Origin: Firmicutes bacterium CAG:882
GTDB taxonomy: Bacteria > Bacillota > Clostridia > Lachnospirales > Lachnospiraceae
Direction: 5' to 3'
Assembly (NCBI GenBank): GCA_000435595.1
Contig: FR895348.1
Location: 1 to 14,780, forward strand
Length of the DNA stretch: 14,780 nucleotides
A model generated the notes under the pieces. The model was not told where the DNA came from and searched no databases. It worked only from the letters and a program-made list of their open reading frames with translations. A program made the translations under genes and the position numbers. Below are positions 1 to 8,411 of the stretch, in pieces (within the stretch, counting starts at the first letter, position 1; each line of letters begins with the position of its first letter).

Positions 1-92
1 AATCAGAAATGGTTGGTGCTTTTTTCATGCCTGGAGAAATCTGGGCTTTTTTTATGCCCATTTTTACGGAAGGAGGTATCGACCGTGGCTAA
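1..92 (+). CDS. 3' end of an upstream phage gene (possibly tail assembly chaperone)
   Basis: The frame whose codons begin at position 3 is open from the window edge and ends with TAA at 90-92. It overlaps the GTG start of the tape-measure gene by 8 nt, as phage genes often do. The visible residues (SEMVGAFFMPGEIWAFFMPI, then about nine more) are not a domain I recognise. In tailed phages the gene just before the tape measure is usually the tail assembly chaperone. That position, and two T-tracts that could be slippery sites, are the only basis for the suggested role. Too short to be sure that it is coding. Confidence 0.25.
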   Translation, partial: SEMVGAFFMPGEIWAFFMPIFTEGGIDRG

Positions 93-450
93 CAGAATTA
101 TGGGTATTACTGTCGAGATTGACAGAGATACCACCAAATTACAGACTGCCCTAAAGTGAGTCAATGGACAAATTAAAAGTACGCAGCAGCAGCTGAAGGA
201 CGTTGATAAGTTATTGAAACTTGATCCGGGAAATACAGAGCTGCTTGCACAAAAGCAGAAGCTTCTTGCTGATGCAGTTGGTGAAACCAAGGAGAAGTTA
301 GCCACTCTGAAAACTGCCGCTGAACAAGCAAACACAGCTCTCGCAAATGGTGACATTTCTCAGGAGCAGTATGACGCACTTCAAAGAGAAATCATTGAGA
401 CAGAGCAGGAGTTGAAAAGGCTAGAAACACAAGCAAACCACCAGTTATGA
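85..450 (+). pseudogene. Phage tail tape-measure protein, N-terminal remnant with internal stop
   Basis: The start is GTG at 85, with AGGAGGT at 71-77 and about 8 nt spacing. The reading frame gives VANRIMGITVEIDRDTTKLQ and then runs into TGA at 157-159. Without a shift it continues with VNGQIKSTQQQLKDVDKLLK, then LDPGNTELLAQKQKLL and a long coiled-coil stretch up to TGA at 448-450. The D/TTKLQ-ALK-VN-QIK-LKDVDKLLKLDPGNTELL signature is typical of the N-terminus of tape-measure proteins in phages of Bacillota, which set tail length and normally run to many hundreds of residues. Two lesions are visible: the nonsense codon after residue 24, and loss of everything beyond about residue 118. A reinitiation product from the TTG at 214 is possible but would not form a working tape measure. 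Inference: debris of a prophage. Confidence 0.75.
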
Positions 451-523
451 ATGTGATACGAAATTTAAAGCAGACGAGGAAGAAGTGCAAAGACAAATTA
501 AAATGAAGAAAACGACGAAATAA
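440..523 (+). pseudogene. C-terminal tail remnant of an unidentified plus-strand gene
   Basis: A frame different from that of the tape-measure remnant is open from 425 and ends with TAA at 521-523. It reads ...YECDTKFKADEEEVQRQIKM and then KKTTK, a charged tail typical of a protein end. It runs directly into a hairpin followed by a T-tract, which is what a real gene end would look like. I do not recognise the family. It may be the truncated end of the original neighbour of the AraC gene, cut by the event that left the tape-measure fragment. The open frame is so short that chance cannot be excluded. Confidence 0.25.
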
Positions 524-536
524 ACCGTTGTTTTTT
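509..536 (+). terminator. Rho-independent terminator, possibly bidirectional
   Basis: AAAACGAC (509-516) pairs with GTTGTTTT (527-534) as an 8-bp stem with one G-U pair and a 10-nt loop. It continues into a T run (531-536). Read on the minus strand the same stem has one A-C mismatch and a TTTTCTTC tail, so it could also end the AraC transcript, whose stop codon is at 535-537. Confidence 0.5.
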
Positions 537-1725
537 ATTTGTTTAGTTTCTTTTTGCGGTAGGCAAGAGGGGTAATGCCGTATTCGTTTTTGAAAGCTCT
601 TTGAAAATGCGGCTGACTCGAAAAGTAAAAGAAATTGCTTATATCGGCAATGGACTTATTGGAATAAGCAAGCAGTTGTTTCGATTCCTGTAATTTTGCT
701 TTTATGATATATCGGGCAATCGTTTCGCCTGTTTCTTTTTTGAACTGTTCCATAAACATAGAACGGCTTTTATAAACGTGCTTCAAAACGTCGTCAACGC
801 CTATGGGTTGGTTAGTATGAGTTTTTATAAATTGTAGCGCGGAATATACTTCGTCGGAATAGGCTTCGGGATGTTTTTGATCGGCAACTCTCTGTGCAAA
901 ATCTATAATTGCATTATACCTTAATTCATTTACTTGATTAACTGAAATACAACGCTCACATTCTTGCGTGTATAGGTCAATAAGCTGATATGTTTGCTCT
1001 ATATCGAGATTGCCTTTAATTGCCCCGGCTTTACCGACAAGTGCTATAAATCCTATAAAAATATTCTTTGATTGACGAAGCGCATCGTCGGCAAGTTTGC
1101 CTTCGGGAGTGGGGGTATTGGCAACCGTTTTGAAAAATGCCGCAAGTCCTTCCACGTCGCCGTTTCTAACATAACTTAAAAGCCGCTGTTCAAGGTTATA
1201 AGTACCGTGAATAAAGTCATCTTCTTTCCAAATTTCTTCGGTGTATTTTTCGGGAACTTTGAAGTCATTGTTTTGACTATTAAAGAAATCTACTATCGAT
1301 ATTTCTTCTCTGTTAATTAAATAATGTACAAGACAAATGAAATTGAGAAATTTATTATATGAAATTCGCGGGATATTCCCGATAAATTCTTTCAGCGAAT
1401 CAAGCTCGTTCCAATCAAGATTATGCTCGTGAATTAAAGATGCAAAAAGGTCATCCGAGATTTTCTTATTTTTGAACGGCCCTACCAAAATTAGCGTTTT
1501 TTCGTCGTTGGTTTTAATTGCACCGTACAAACCCGCATAACCTGAAACAAGCGAAGGATTGCTTTCGCCTGTAACTCTATTTGCAATGTGTCGGAATACT
1601 TTTTCATAACCGAGATATGAGCAGTTAAATTTAATGACTTCGTTCCTGTCATTAAAGCAGATAATCGGTAAGTTATACGAAGCATATAAAAGCTCGCAAG
1701 TTTTAAGCAGATTATTAGTTTCCAT
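535..1725 (-). CDS. AraC-family transcriptional regulator of the glycoside operon
   Basis: This 396-residue protein is predicted to sense a sugar-related ligand and activate the divergent operon. The C-terminal 100 or so residues form an AraC double helix-turn-helix. The first HTH is about 308-333 (IGVDDVLKHVYKSRSMFMEQ). The second is about 358-390, with the family pattern S-IADIS-FFYFSSQPHFQRAF and then the hallmark YGITPLAYR. The N-terminal 290 residues have no transmembrane segments and resemble the long sensor regions of cytoplasmic YSIRK-type AraC regulators common in Clostridia; the ligand is unknown. The start is ATG at 1723-1725, with GGGAGG at 1731-1736 on the minus strand. It is divergent from the GH2 gene with only 123 bp between them, the usual layout for a local activator. 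Base composition matches the operon, not the flanking mobile debris. Confidence 0.9.
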   Translation of the reverse strand: METNNLLKTCELLYASYNLPIICFNDRNEVIKFNCSYLGYEKVFRHIANRVTGESNPSLVSGYAGLYGAIKTNDEKTLILVGPFKNKKISDDLFASLIHEHNLDWNELDSLKEFIGNIPRISYNKFLNFICLVHYLINREEISIVDFFNSQNNDFKVPEKYTEEIWKEDDFIHGTYNLEQRLLSYVRNGDVEGLAAFFKTVANTPTPEGKLADDALRQSKNIFIGFIALVGKAGAIKGNLDIEQTYQLIDLYTQECERCISVNQVNELRYNAIIDFAQRVADQKHPEAYSDEVYSALQFIKTHTNQPIGVDDVLKHVYKSRSMFMEQFKKETGETIARYIIKAKLQESKQLLAYSNKSIADISNFFYFSSQPHFQRAFKNEYGITPLAYRKKKLNK

Positions 1726-1741
1726 AGACGCCTCCCGTATT

Positions 1742-1770
1742 ATTGTATAATATCTCGGACTTTAATGCAA
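1742..1770 (-). promoter_or_regulatory. Candidate promoter of the araC-type gene
   Basis: On the minus strand TTGCAT (1770-1765) and TACAAT (1747-1742) are separated by 17 nt, a reasonable sigma-A match. The predicted transcription start, near 1735, would fall inside the Shine-Dalgarno sequence, leaving an unusually short leader. The true start may therefore lie further upstream. Confidence 0.35.
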
Positions 1771-1798
1771 TATTCTTTATTTGAGAACTTTGTATAAT
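1743..1798 (+). promoter_or_regulatory. Operon promoter region: -10 element and TTGTATAAT direct repeat
   Basis: A perfect TATAAT lies at 1793-1798, about 50 nt before the GH2 start. No recognisable -35 element lies 16-18 nt upstream (the sequence there is ATATTC-like), which is what an activator-dependent promoter would show. The nonamer TTGTATAAT occurs twice (1743-1751 and 1790-1798), 47 bp apart and bracketing the region. It could be an AraC-type half-site pair, or it may simply reflect two -10-like sequences. Confidence 0.4.
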
Positions 1799-1848
1799 GT
1801 AGGCAGAGTGGCAACTTTTATAGAAATTCTTGTCGCGTTGGGGGAAAA

Positions 1849-4176
1849 ATGAGAGTAGAGTTCAATGACAATTGGATATTAACGAAAGGTAACGGCGAAG
1901 AAAAAATCGTTCGGCTTCCGCATGATGCGATGATTGAAGAAAAGCGTTACGAGAATTGCGTGAACGGTAAACAATGCGCTTTCTTTCCGGGCGGTAAATA
2001 CGTTTACCGTAAGTCTTTTAATGTTGTCAAAGAAAATTTGCACAAATATACCGCTCTGCTGTTTGAGGGCGTTTATAGGTACGCAGCGGTTAAACTGAAC
2101 GGGGAAATAGTCGGAACAAACATAAACGGTTTTTCAGATTTCACGGTAGAACTTACAGGCAAGCTCATTGAGGGCGAAAACGTATTGGAGGTTATAGCCG
2201 ATAACACGCTTACACCTAATTGCCGTTGGTACACAGGTAGCGGAATATATCGCCCCATACAGTTAATACAAAAAGAATATAACGAAATTAAAAGCGTGAG
2301 AGTAACCACGCTTTCCGTTGAACCTGCAAAAATTGAAGTTGATATTTTATCAGAATCGCATCCGTATGTAGAAATCTATGATGGGGCAATTTTGCTCTAT
2401 AAAGGGGAATCGGGCGAAATAGAACTCGAAAATGCAAAACCTTGGAGTGTAGATAATCCGTACTTATATAAATGCGTGGTGAGAACGGATAAGGACTGTG
2501 AGGAAGTTAAATTCGGCATACGCAAGGTAGAGATTATTCCCGAACAAGGTTTGTTCGTAAACGACGAAAAAACATTATTGCGGGGCGGCTGTATTCACTC
2601 TGATAACGGAATATTAGGTGCGTGTTCGTTCAAAGAAGCTGAATACCGCAAAGTTAAAATATTAAAGGAAGCGGGATATAACGCTATCCGTTGCGCCCAC
2701 AATCCCTGTTCAAGGTATTTCTTACAGGCTTGTGATGAACTCGGAATGTTTGTATTAGATGAAGCCTTTGACGGTTGGTATATACCAAAAGAATATCACG
2801 ATTATTCAAGGGATTTCAATTCCGATTATAAGTTTACACTAATGCGGATGGTTAAAAAAGACTATAATCACCCGTCTGTAATAATGTATTCGATAGGCAA
2901 CGAAGTATCGGAAACGGCAGAGGATAAAGGTATTGAACTCTGCGGGAAGATGCGTGATTTTGTAAAGTCTTTGGATAGTACCCGCCATGTAACTTGCGGT
3001 GTAAATCTTTTGATTGATGTGTACGCACAAATGGGCGTTGGTATTTACAAAGACAAAGGCGAATACAAAAGAGAGCCGTTACCCGATAAAACCAAAAAGA
3101 AAAGAGAGAAAAAAAGCGGATCAACGTTTTTCAATGCAATGGCACAGAAACTCGGCGGACTAATGTTCTTTATGAGTAAGCTGAAAAAAGCCGAGAAAGT
3201 TGCTCTGAAAGTTGCAGATAATATTGATATTATCGGTTTGAATTACGGCTCGTCGAGATATGAAATCGACGGTAAAAAATATCCCGAAAGGATGATGCTC
3301 GGCACGGAAACTATGGTAAAAGACTTGCCGTATAATTGGTCGAAAGTCAAAGATATACCGGGACTGATTGGCGATTTCGTGTGGGCGGCTTGGGACTATC
3401 TCGGAGAAGCGGGAGTCGGCGATTGGACTTATTACAGTTACAAAGGTTTGCCGCTGTTGGCAGGTTCGGGAACGATAGACTTGGAAGGCAACATTACAGC
3501 CGAAAGCGAATTTATGAAACGGGTTTGGGGACTTACGAAAGAGCCGTATATCGGCGTAAGACCGCTCAATCATCGAAAGGAAGTTCCGTTCAAAAGCGCA
3601 TGGAGATTTACGGATTGTATTGCGAGTTGGAATTGGCAAGGCTATGAGAATAAAAAGGCAGTAGTGGAAGTTTATGCCGACGCGCAGTACATAGAATTGT
3701 ATCTGAACGGGAATAAAGTAGGCAGAAAAAGAGTTGAAGATTTTGTTGCCTTGTTCAAAGTGAAATATAAGAGCGGAACGCTGAAAGCTGTTGCTTTGGA
3801 CTCGAATAAACGTGAGATAAGTGAAAGCAAGCTATCTTCGGGAAAGAAAGTAACGCTTAAAGTGCAGACTGATAAAACAAAACTGAAAACGGGTGAGCTT
3901 GCGTTCATACATATTAAATTTGTTGATGAAAACGGTAATATAGTGCCGTATGTAGAACAACAAGTTGACTTGCAGCTTATCGGCGAAAGCGTATATTTAC
4001 AAGGATTTGGTTCGGCACAGGTAAAGACAGACGAAACTTATAATAACCCTTATCACAACAGTTTTCGTGGCAGTTGTCTTGCGGCAGTTCGGGCGGGGAC
4101 GATTAAAGGTCAGACAAGGATACTAATTAAAACAAAAAATCATATAACGCAGGAAATTATGATGGAGGTGGAATAA
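1849..4176 (+). CDS. Glycoside hydrolase family 2 (beta-galactosidase/beta-glucuronidase type, DUF4982)
   Basis: This retaining exo-glycosidase (775 aa) is probably cytoplasmic, since no signal peptide is visible. Domains in order: jelly-roll sugar-binding domain about 1-145, containing CRWYTGSGIYRPIQL; immunoglobulin-like domain about 146-235; TIM barrel about 236-560; DUF4982 domain about 590-655 (SWNWQGYENKKAVVEVYAD, ELYLNGNKVGRK); and a C-terminal Ig-like domain about 665-775. The likely acid/base is Glu352 in YSIGNE and the nucleophile Glu487 in LGTET; RCAHNPCSRYFLQACDELGM is the family signature. A lysine/arginine-rich stretch (about 400-455) separates the two catalytic Glu. GH2 enzymes with DUF4982 cleave beta-galactosides, beta-glucuronides or alpha-arabinopyranosides, and the sequence does not decide between them. 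First gene of the operon; the next gene starts at the base after its stop. The ribosome site is only a G-run (1840-1844) close to the ATG. Confidence 0.93.
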   Translation: MRVEFNDNWILTKGNGEEKIVRLPHDAMIEEKRYENCVNGKQCAFFPGGKYVYRKSFNVVKENLHKYTALLFEGVYRYAAVKLNGEIVGTNINGFSDFTVELTGKLIEGENVLEVIADNTLTPNCRWYTGSGIYRPIQLIQKEYNEIKSVRVTTLSVEPAKIEVDILSESHPYVEIYDGAILLYKGESGEIELENAKPWSVDNPYLYKCVVRTDKDCEEVKFGIRKVEIIPEQGLFVNDEKTLLRGGCIHSDNGILGACSFKEAEYRKVKILKEAGYNAIRCAHNPCSRYFLQACDELGMFVLDEAFDGWYIPKEYHDYSRDFNSDYKFTLMRMVKKDYNHPSVIMYSIGNEVSETAEDKGIELCGKMRDFVKSLDSTRHVTCGVNLLIDVYAQMGVGIYKDKGEYKREPLPDKTKKKREKKSGSTFFNAMAQKLGGLMFFMSKLKKAEKVALKVADNIDIIGLNYGSSRYEIDGKKYPERMMLGTETMVKDLPYNWSKVKDIPGLIGDFVWAAWDYLGEAGVGDWTYYSYKGLPLLAGSGTIDLEGNITAESEFMKRVWGLTKEPYIGVRPLNHRKEVPFKSAWRFTDCIASWNWQGYENKKAVVEVYADAQYIELYLNGNKVGRKRVEDFVALFKVKYKSGTLKAVALDSNKREISESKLSSGKKVTLKVQTDKTKLKTGELAFIHIKFVDENGNIVPYVEQQVDLQLIGESVYLQGFGSAQVKTDETYNNPYHNSFRGSCLAAVRAGTIKGQTRILIKTKNHITQEIMMEVE

Positions 4177-6657
4177 ATGGCTAAATTCAGGCTTTTCGGT
4201 AATCCTACGGCAGATATTACAAACAGAGAACTTTTGCATCGTGAGATTGCTCGTCAAGTGGCAGCGGAGGGTATGGTTTTACTCAAAAACGATGGTGCTT
4301 TACCGCTTAAAGAAAAGAGAATCGCTGCATACGGCGCGGGTGTTCGTATGACGATAAAGGGCGGTACGGGTAGCGGAGATGTTCAGGAACGTTATTCAGT
4401 TAATGTTGAAAGCGGATTGAAAAATGCAGGCTTTGAAATTTTGTCCACCCGTTGGCTTGACCGTTTCGATAAACAGTTCGCACAGGAAAAAGAAGAATGG
4501 CGGCTCGGAATCGAAGAACGCATTAAAAAGTATAAGATATGGGAAGTGCAGAAAATGTTTGACGAGGTTATACACGTTACCCCGCTCAAATTCCCCATAG
4601 GCGATAAGATTCAGGAAGAAGATTTGTGCGAATGCGGCACGGCAATCTACGTTGTAGCTCGTCAGGCGGGCGAGAGTGCAGACCGTCGCAGAGAGGCGGG
4701 AGATTTCCTGCTTTCGGATGTCGAGCTGTACAATATCAAACTTTTATCGGAAAGATATAAAAACTTTGTGCTTGTTATTAATTGCGGAAGTCAGATAGAT
4801 TTAACCGCATTGGACGGAGTAAATATCGGGGCGATCATATTTATGGCGCAAGGCGGAGAAGAAGGCGGAAACGCTCTTGCCGATATTCTTTGCGGCAGGG
4901 TTACGCCTTCGGGTAAACTTACCGATTCTTGGGCTTATAAATACGAGGACTACCCTGCGTCGGACGAATATGGAATTTTAGGAAATGTACTCGAACAGCA
5001 GTATAAAGAGGGCATATACGTCGGCTACCGTTACTTTGATACCTTTGGCGTGGACGTAAGATACCCGTTCGGCTTCGGACTTTCCTATACAAAGTTTGAA
5101 ATTGCAACGAAAAGTATAGACGCAGAAAAAAGCGTTGTAAAGTTAAAGGTTGCCGTTAAAAACGCAGGAACAGAATATTCGGGAAAGGAAGTAGTGCAAG
5201 TCTATCTTGCAAAACCGCAGGGAACAATCAAGTGCGAAAGGCATATGCTTTGCGCGTTTGCAAAGACCAAAGGATTAAGACCGAACGAGAGCGAGGAATT
5301 AACTCTCACGTTCGACCTTACCGATTTTGCGGTATATGACGAGCGCGATGCTAAATACGTCTTGCAGAGCGGAAAATACGGCGTATTCATTGGTAATTCC
5401 ATTAAAGATATAACACCCGTTGCGGTTCTGAATCTCGATGCGGAAGTTGTTACCGAAATTTGCAAAAGCGTGTGCAAAAAACGTGGCGAGTTCAATGAGA
5501 TAACGGCAGACATTAAAGATGAAACGTATTCTGCCGATTTGCCCGTTATCGAAATAAAAGCAGCCGCTATTGCAACAAAGAAAAACGAATATGGAAATTT
5601 GTCCCCGATTATAACTACACCGCAGACTGAAAAATATTTGAAAACGCTTTCCGACAAAGACCTTATAGAACTTACGGTAGGCGGCGGATATATGGGACGC
5701 AGTTATAACGTAACGCCTTCCGTCGCAGGCAGAACGAGCATCGGTTTGTTAAAGCGTGGTATCCCGAATATCAATTTAAGCGACGGTCCCGCAGGGCTTC
5801 GGCTTTCGCCTAAAAATGCCTATACAAAGTGCGGTTCGCCGAGATATATTGACCACGTTCCCGATGATTGGCAATGGGGTTGGATAAAGAAATTTGAAAA
5901 ATTCTTCCTTGCAAAGTCGAACAAGGGATACAAAGTATATCAGTATATGACGGCTTTCCCTTGCGCCACGCTGCAAGCACAGACTTGGAATATCGAGCTT
6001 GTAGAAAAGATAGGCAAGGCAATAGGCGTGGAAATGTTAGAAACGGGTGTAACCGTTTGGCTTGCACCAGGTATGAATATCCATCGCAATCCGCTTTGCG
6101 GACGCAACTTTGAATACTATTCGGAAGATCCGCTTGTTTCGGGTATGTTCGCTTCGGCGGTCACGAAAGGCGTTCAGTCGCATAAAGGCTTGGGCGTAAC
6201 GATTAAGCATTTCTGCTGTAACAATCAGGAAGATAAACGCGAATCTATGTCGTCTAACGTGGGCGAAAGGGCGTTGCGTGAAATATACCTGAAAGGCTTT
6301 GAGATTGCAGTTAAGACGAGTGCGCCTAAATCAATCATGACGAGCTATAACAAGCTGAACGGCGTATATACGCCTAATAACTATGAGTTATGCGTTTCTG
6401 TTTTGAGAAATGAATGGGGATATAAAGGGCTTGTTATGACCGATTGGACAGCGACGGGCGACAATAAAGGTAAGCACGAACTCTGTCATAAATGCGGCAA
6501 CGATTTAATAGAGCCGGGTGGAAAAGCAGTAAGGAAATATTTATTCAAGGCTTATAAGAATAAGCAGCTTGATATGAATCTTGTTAGGGTTGCGGCAGCC
6601 AACGTGCTGAATTTGATATTTGAAAGCAGCGTGTATGATTTAAGGAGGAACAAATAA
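4177..6657 (+). CDS. Glycoside hydrolase family 3 with inverted domain order (beta-glucosidase type)
   Basis: This cytoplasmic retaining glycosidase (826 aa) has a permuted architecture. The alpha/beta-sandwich domain comes first (about 20-250, EGMVLLKNDGALPL to GGNALADILCGRVTPSGKLT), then YPFGFGLSYTKFE and a fibronectin-III-like domain (about 300-425), and the TIM-barrel domain is last (about 490-820). This order is known from GH3 beta-glucosidases of Ruminococcus and Butyrivibrio. The likely nucleophile is Asp756 in VMTDW. Substrate-binding residues are expected in SDGPAG (Asp536), NPLCGRNFEYYSEDP and IKHF (Lys677-His678). Glu166 in RQAGES is a candidate acid/base by position, an inference. 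The barrel has an insertion of about 50 residues after SDGPAGLR, rich in aromatic residues, which may shape the substrate pocket. GGAGG at 4164-4168 lies inside the GH2 gene, 8 nt before the ATG, so translation of the two is probably coupled. Specificity (glucoside, xyloside or arabinoside) is not readable. Confidence 0.92.
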   Translation: MAKFRLFGNPTADITNRELLHREIARQVAAEGMVLLKNDGALPLKEKRIAAYGAGVRMTIKGGTGSGDVQERYSVNVESGLKNAGFEILSTRWLDRFDKQFAQEKEEWRLGIEERIKKYKIWEVQKMFDEVIHVTPLKFPIGDKIQEEDLCECGTAIYVVARQAGESADRRREAGDFLLSDVELYNIKLLSERYKNFVLVINCGSQIDLTALDGVNIGAIIFMAQGGEEGGNALADILCGRVTPSGKLTDSWAYKYEDYPASDEYGILGNVLEQQYKEGIYVGYRYFDTFGVDVRYPFGFGLSYTKFEIATKSIDAEKSVVKLKVAVKNAGTEYSGKEVVQVYLAKPQGTIKCERHMLCAFAKTKGLRPNESEELTLTFDLTDFAVYDERDAKYVLQSGKYGVFIGNSIKDITPVAVLNLDAEVVTEICKSVCKKRGEFNEITADIKDETYSADLPVIEIKAAAIATKKNEYGNLSPIITTPQTEKYLKTLSDKDLIELTVGGGYMGRSYNVTPSVAGRTSIGLLKRGIPNINLSDGPAGLRLSPKNAYTKCGSPRYIDHVPDDWQWGWIKKFEKFFLAKSNKGYKVYQYMTAFPCATLQAQTWNIELVEKIGKAIGVEMLETGVTVWLAPGMNIHRNPLCGRNFEYYSEDPLVSGMFASAVTKGVQSHKGLGVTIKHFCCNNQEDKRESMSSNVGERALREIYLKGFEIAVKTSAPKSIMTSYNKLNGVYTPNNYELCVSVLRNEWGYKGLVMTDWTATGDNKGKHELCHKCGNDLIEPGGKAVRKYLFKAYKNKQLDMNLVRVAAANVLNLIFESSVYDLRRNK

Positions 6658-8411
6658 TGGCAAAAGAAAGCAAAGGGCTTTTGAGCGGCGGCTTGTTTGC
6701 AAAGCCGATTATGGACTCACGAGTCAAGACGAGAGCGGTGTCCAAAAAAGAAAAGCTTTTAGGACACTTGTTAGGTCCGCTCGGACTTATTTTCGTTGTC
6801 AATACCATTGCCGCGCTTGTTGAAAAATTCTTTACACAGCAGGTAGGCGCAATGTACGGTACGGGCAACGTTGAGATGATTCAGAAAATGGGCGGATATT
6901 ATGAAGTCATAATGACTGTTACCAAAGTTTTAGGTGTCGGCTTGGGACTTTTAATCGGTTTCTTGCTATCCCGGACAAAATCAAAGCAGGGACGTTTCCG
7001 CCCGTGGTATTTGATTTTCGGCTTTATGTCAATTATAGTCGGCGCATTGATATTCCTGTTTCCCGGCACAACGCTCGGCGAGAGCTATTGGTATTATTTC
7101 TTCTTTATGCTTGTTTGTTACAATACGGTAGGCTGTTCATTTTTCTACACGTTCAGAGATAATATTGTGTCTGTATCCACGCGAGATCCGAAAGAAAAGG
7201 CACAGCTCACATTTATTCGTAAGATGTCTTGGACTCTTATCTCGGGTATTCTTATCGGAATGCTTGTTAGTTCCGTCGTGTTACCCTTCTGGCTTGAAAA
7301 AGATATTAGAGGTTATTCGATACTTTTAATCGTCCTTTCGGTTGTTGCCATTCCGCTGTTCCTTATGGAGTATTACTACACGAGAGAGCGCATAATCGAG
7401 GATGTTGCGGAAGAAGTAGAGGATGAAAACAAAGTGCCGTTAAAGGCTCAAATGAAGGCACTTTTTACAAATAAGTATTGGATTATACTTACGGTTCTTG
7501 CTTTGATACAAGGCATTGTAGATTCGTTTAAGGGTGGCAACGTTCAGTATTTCTACATAAAGTTTGTGCTTGGCGGTGCGGAAAACGGCTCAATGTATAT
7601 GCTGTATCAGATAATAACGGGCGTTCCGCTTGGTCTTGGTGCAATTATAGCGTATCCCCTTGCTAGAAAATTCGGTATCAAGAATATTACGTTTGCAGGC
7701 TACGCATTGGTATTGATCGGAAGCGTATTGGGTTGGATAATGTCTGATAATATTCCTGTCGCTATGGTTGCGGGATTTTTAAGGCAGTTCGGCATGATTC
7801 CCAATGCGTACATATTTGCAACGCTTATGTGCTATGCGTTTGACAGTATCGAATATAAATCGGGTTTCAGAGTGGAAGGCTTGCTTGCTACGGCAATTGT
7901 CGGGGCGATTATGGGATTGATATATGCGCCGTTTGCGGGTGGTTATGAATCCACGATATTAAAGCTCGGCTTTGTAGATGCCGAAGGAGTCGTAGCTTCC
8001 GAAGCCGTAAAATCGTTTATGTCGCTTTCGTTCTATTTGTTCGATATTATTATGGCAGTTGCTTTCTTGGCTTTAATTCCGTTTGTCAACGTAGAAAAGA
8101 AACTTCCCGAAATCAATGCAGAGCTTTTGCGCCGTAAGAAGGAAGCTGTTATTGCAAAAGGCGAAGTGTGGCTTGAACCCGAAGAACAGGACAGAGTGGA
8201 AAGAGAGCAGGCAGAAAGAGAAGCGGAAGAAAACCGTATTGCAGACCTTAAAGACCATTGCGCAAGGAAAGGACTTGATTTTGAAACGGAAAATGCCAAG
8301 TATCTTGCAAAACAGGAAGAAAAGCGTAAGAAATGGGAAGCAAAGAAGAAAACAAAAAAGAAGGGCAACGATACAAACAAAAATAATTCCGACGGAGACA
8401 CAGTTGAATAA
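6657..8411 (+). CDS. GPH-family (MFS) sugar:cation symporter with charged cytoplasmic tail
   Basis: This predicted inner-membrane symporter imports a glycoside or oligosaccharide, driven by a cation gradient. It has about 12 hydrophobic segments between residues 38 and 480. The cytoplasmic-loop motif QGRFRPWYL (111-119) and the early TFRDNIVSVSTRDPKEKAQL region are hallmarks of the glycoside-pentoside-hexuronide family (TC 2.A.2). Family members are usually 450-500 residues; this one has 584. The extra C-terminal 100 or so residues form a highly charged, probably helical tail (RRKKEAVIAKGEVWLEPEEQ, then runs of Glu, Arg and Lys). Similar tails occur in gut clostridial GPH proteins, and their function is not known to me. 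The ATG overlaps the GH3 stop as TAATG. AAGGAGG at 6642-6648 lies in the GH3 gene, 8 nt before the start. Likely the uptake step for the surrounding hydrolases. Confidence 0.9.
   Translation: MAKESKGLLSGGLFAKPIMDSRVKTRAVSKKEKLLGHLLGPLGLIFVVNTIAALVEKFFTQQVGAMYGTGNVEMIQKMGGYYEVIMTVTKVLGVGLGLLIGFLLSRTKSKQGRFRPWYLIFGFMSIIVGALIFLFPGTTLGESYWYYFFFMLVCYNTVGCSFFYTFRDNIVSVSTRDPKEKAQLTFIRKMSWTLISGILIGMLVSSVVLPFWLEKDIRGYSILLIVLSVVAIPLFLMEYYYTRERIIEDVAEEVEDENKVPLKAQMKALFTNKYWIILTVLALIQGIVDSFKGGNVQYFYIKFVLGGAENGSMYMLYQIITGVPLGLGAIIAYPLARKFGIKNITFAGYALVLIGSVLGWIMSDNIPVAMVAGFLRQFGMIPNAYIFATLMCYAFDSIEYKSGFRVEGLLATAIVGAIMGLIYAPFAGGYESTILKLGFVDAEGVVASEAVKSFMSLSFYLFDIIMAVAFLALIPFVNVEKKLPEINAELLRRKKEAVIAKGEVWLEPEEQDRVEREQAEREAEENRIADLKDHCARKGLDFETENAKYLAKQEEKRKKWEAKKKTKKKGNDTNKNNSDGDTVE

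Noticed and set aside
3160..3639. 159-codon minus-strand open frame inside the GH2 gene
   Set aside because: It is antisense to the catalytic barrel, whose motifs are all intact on the plus strand; no ribosome site or domain.
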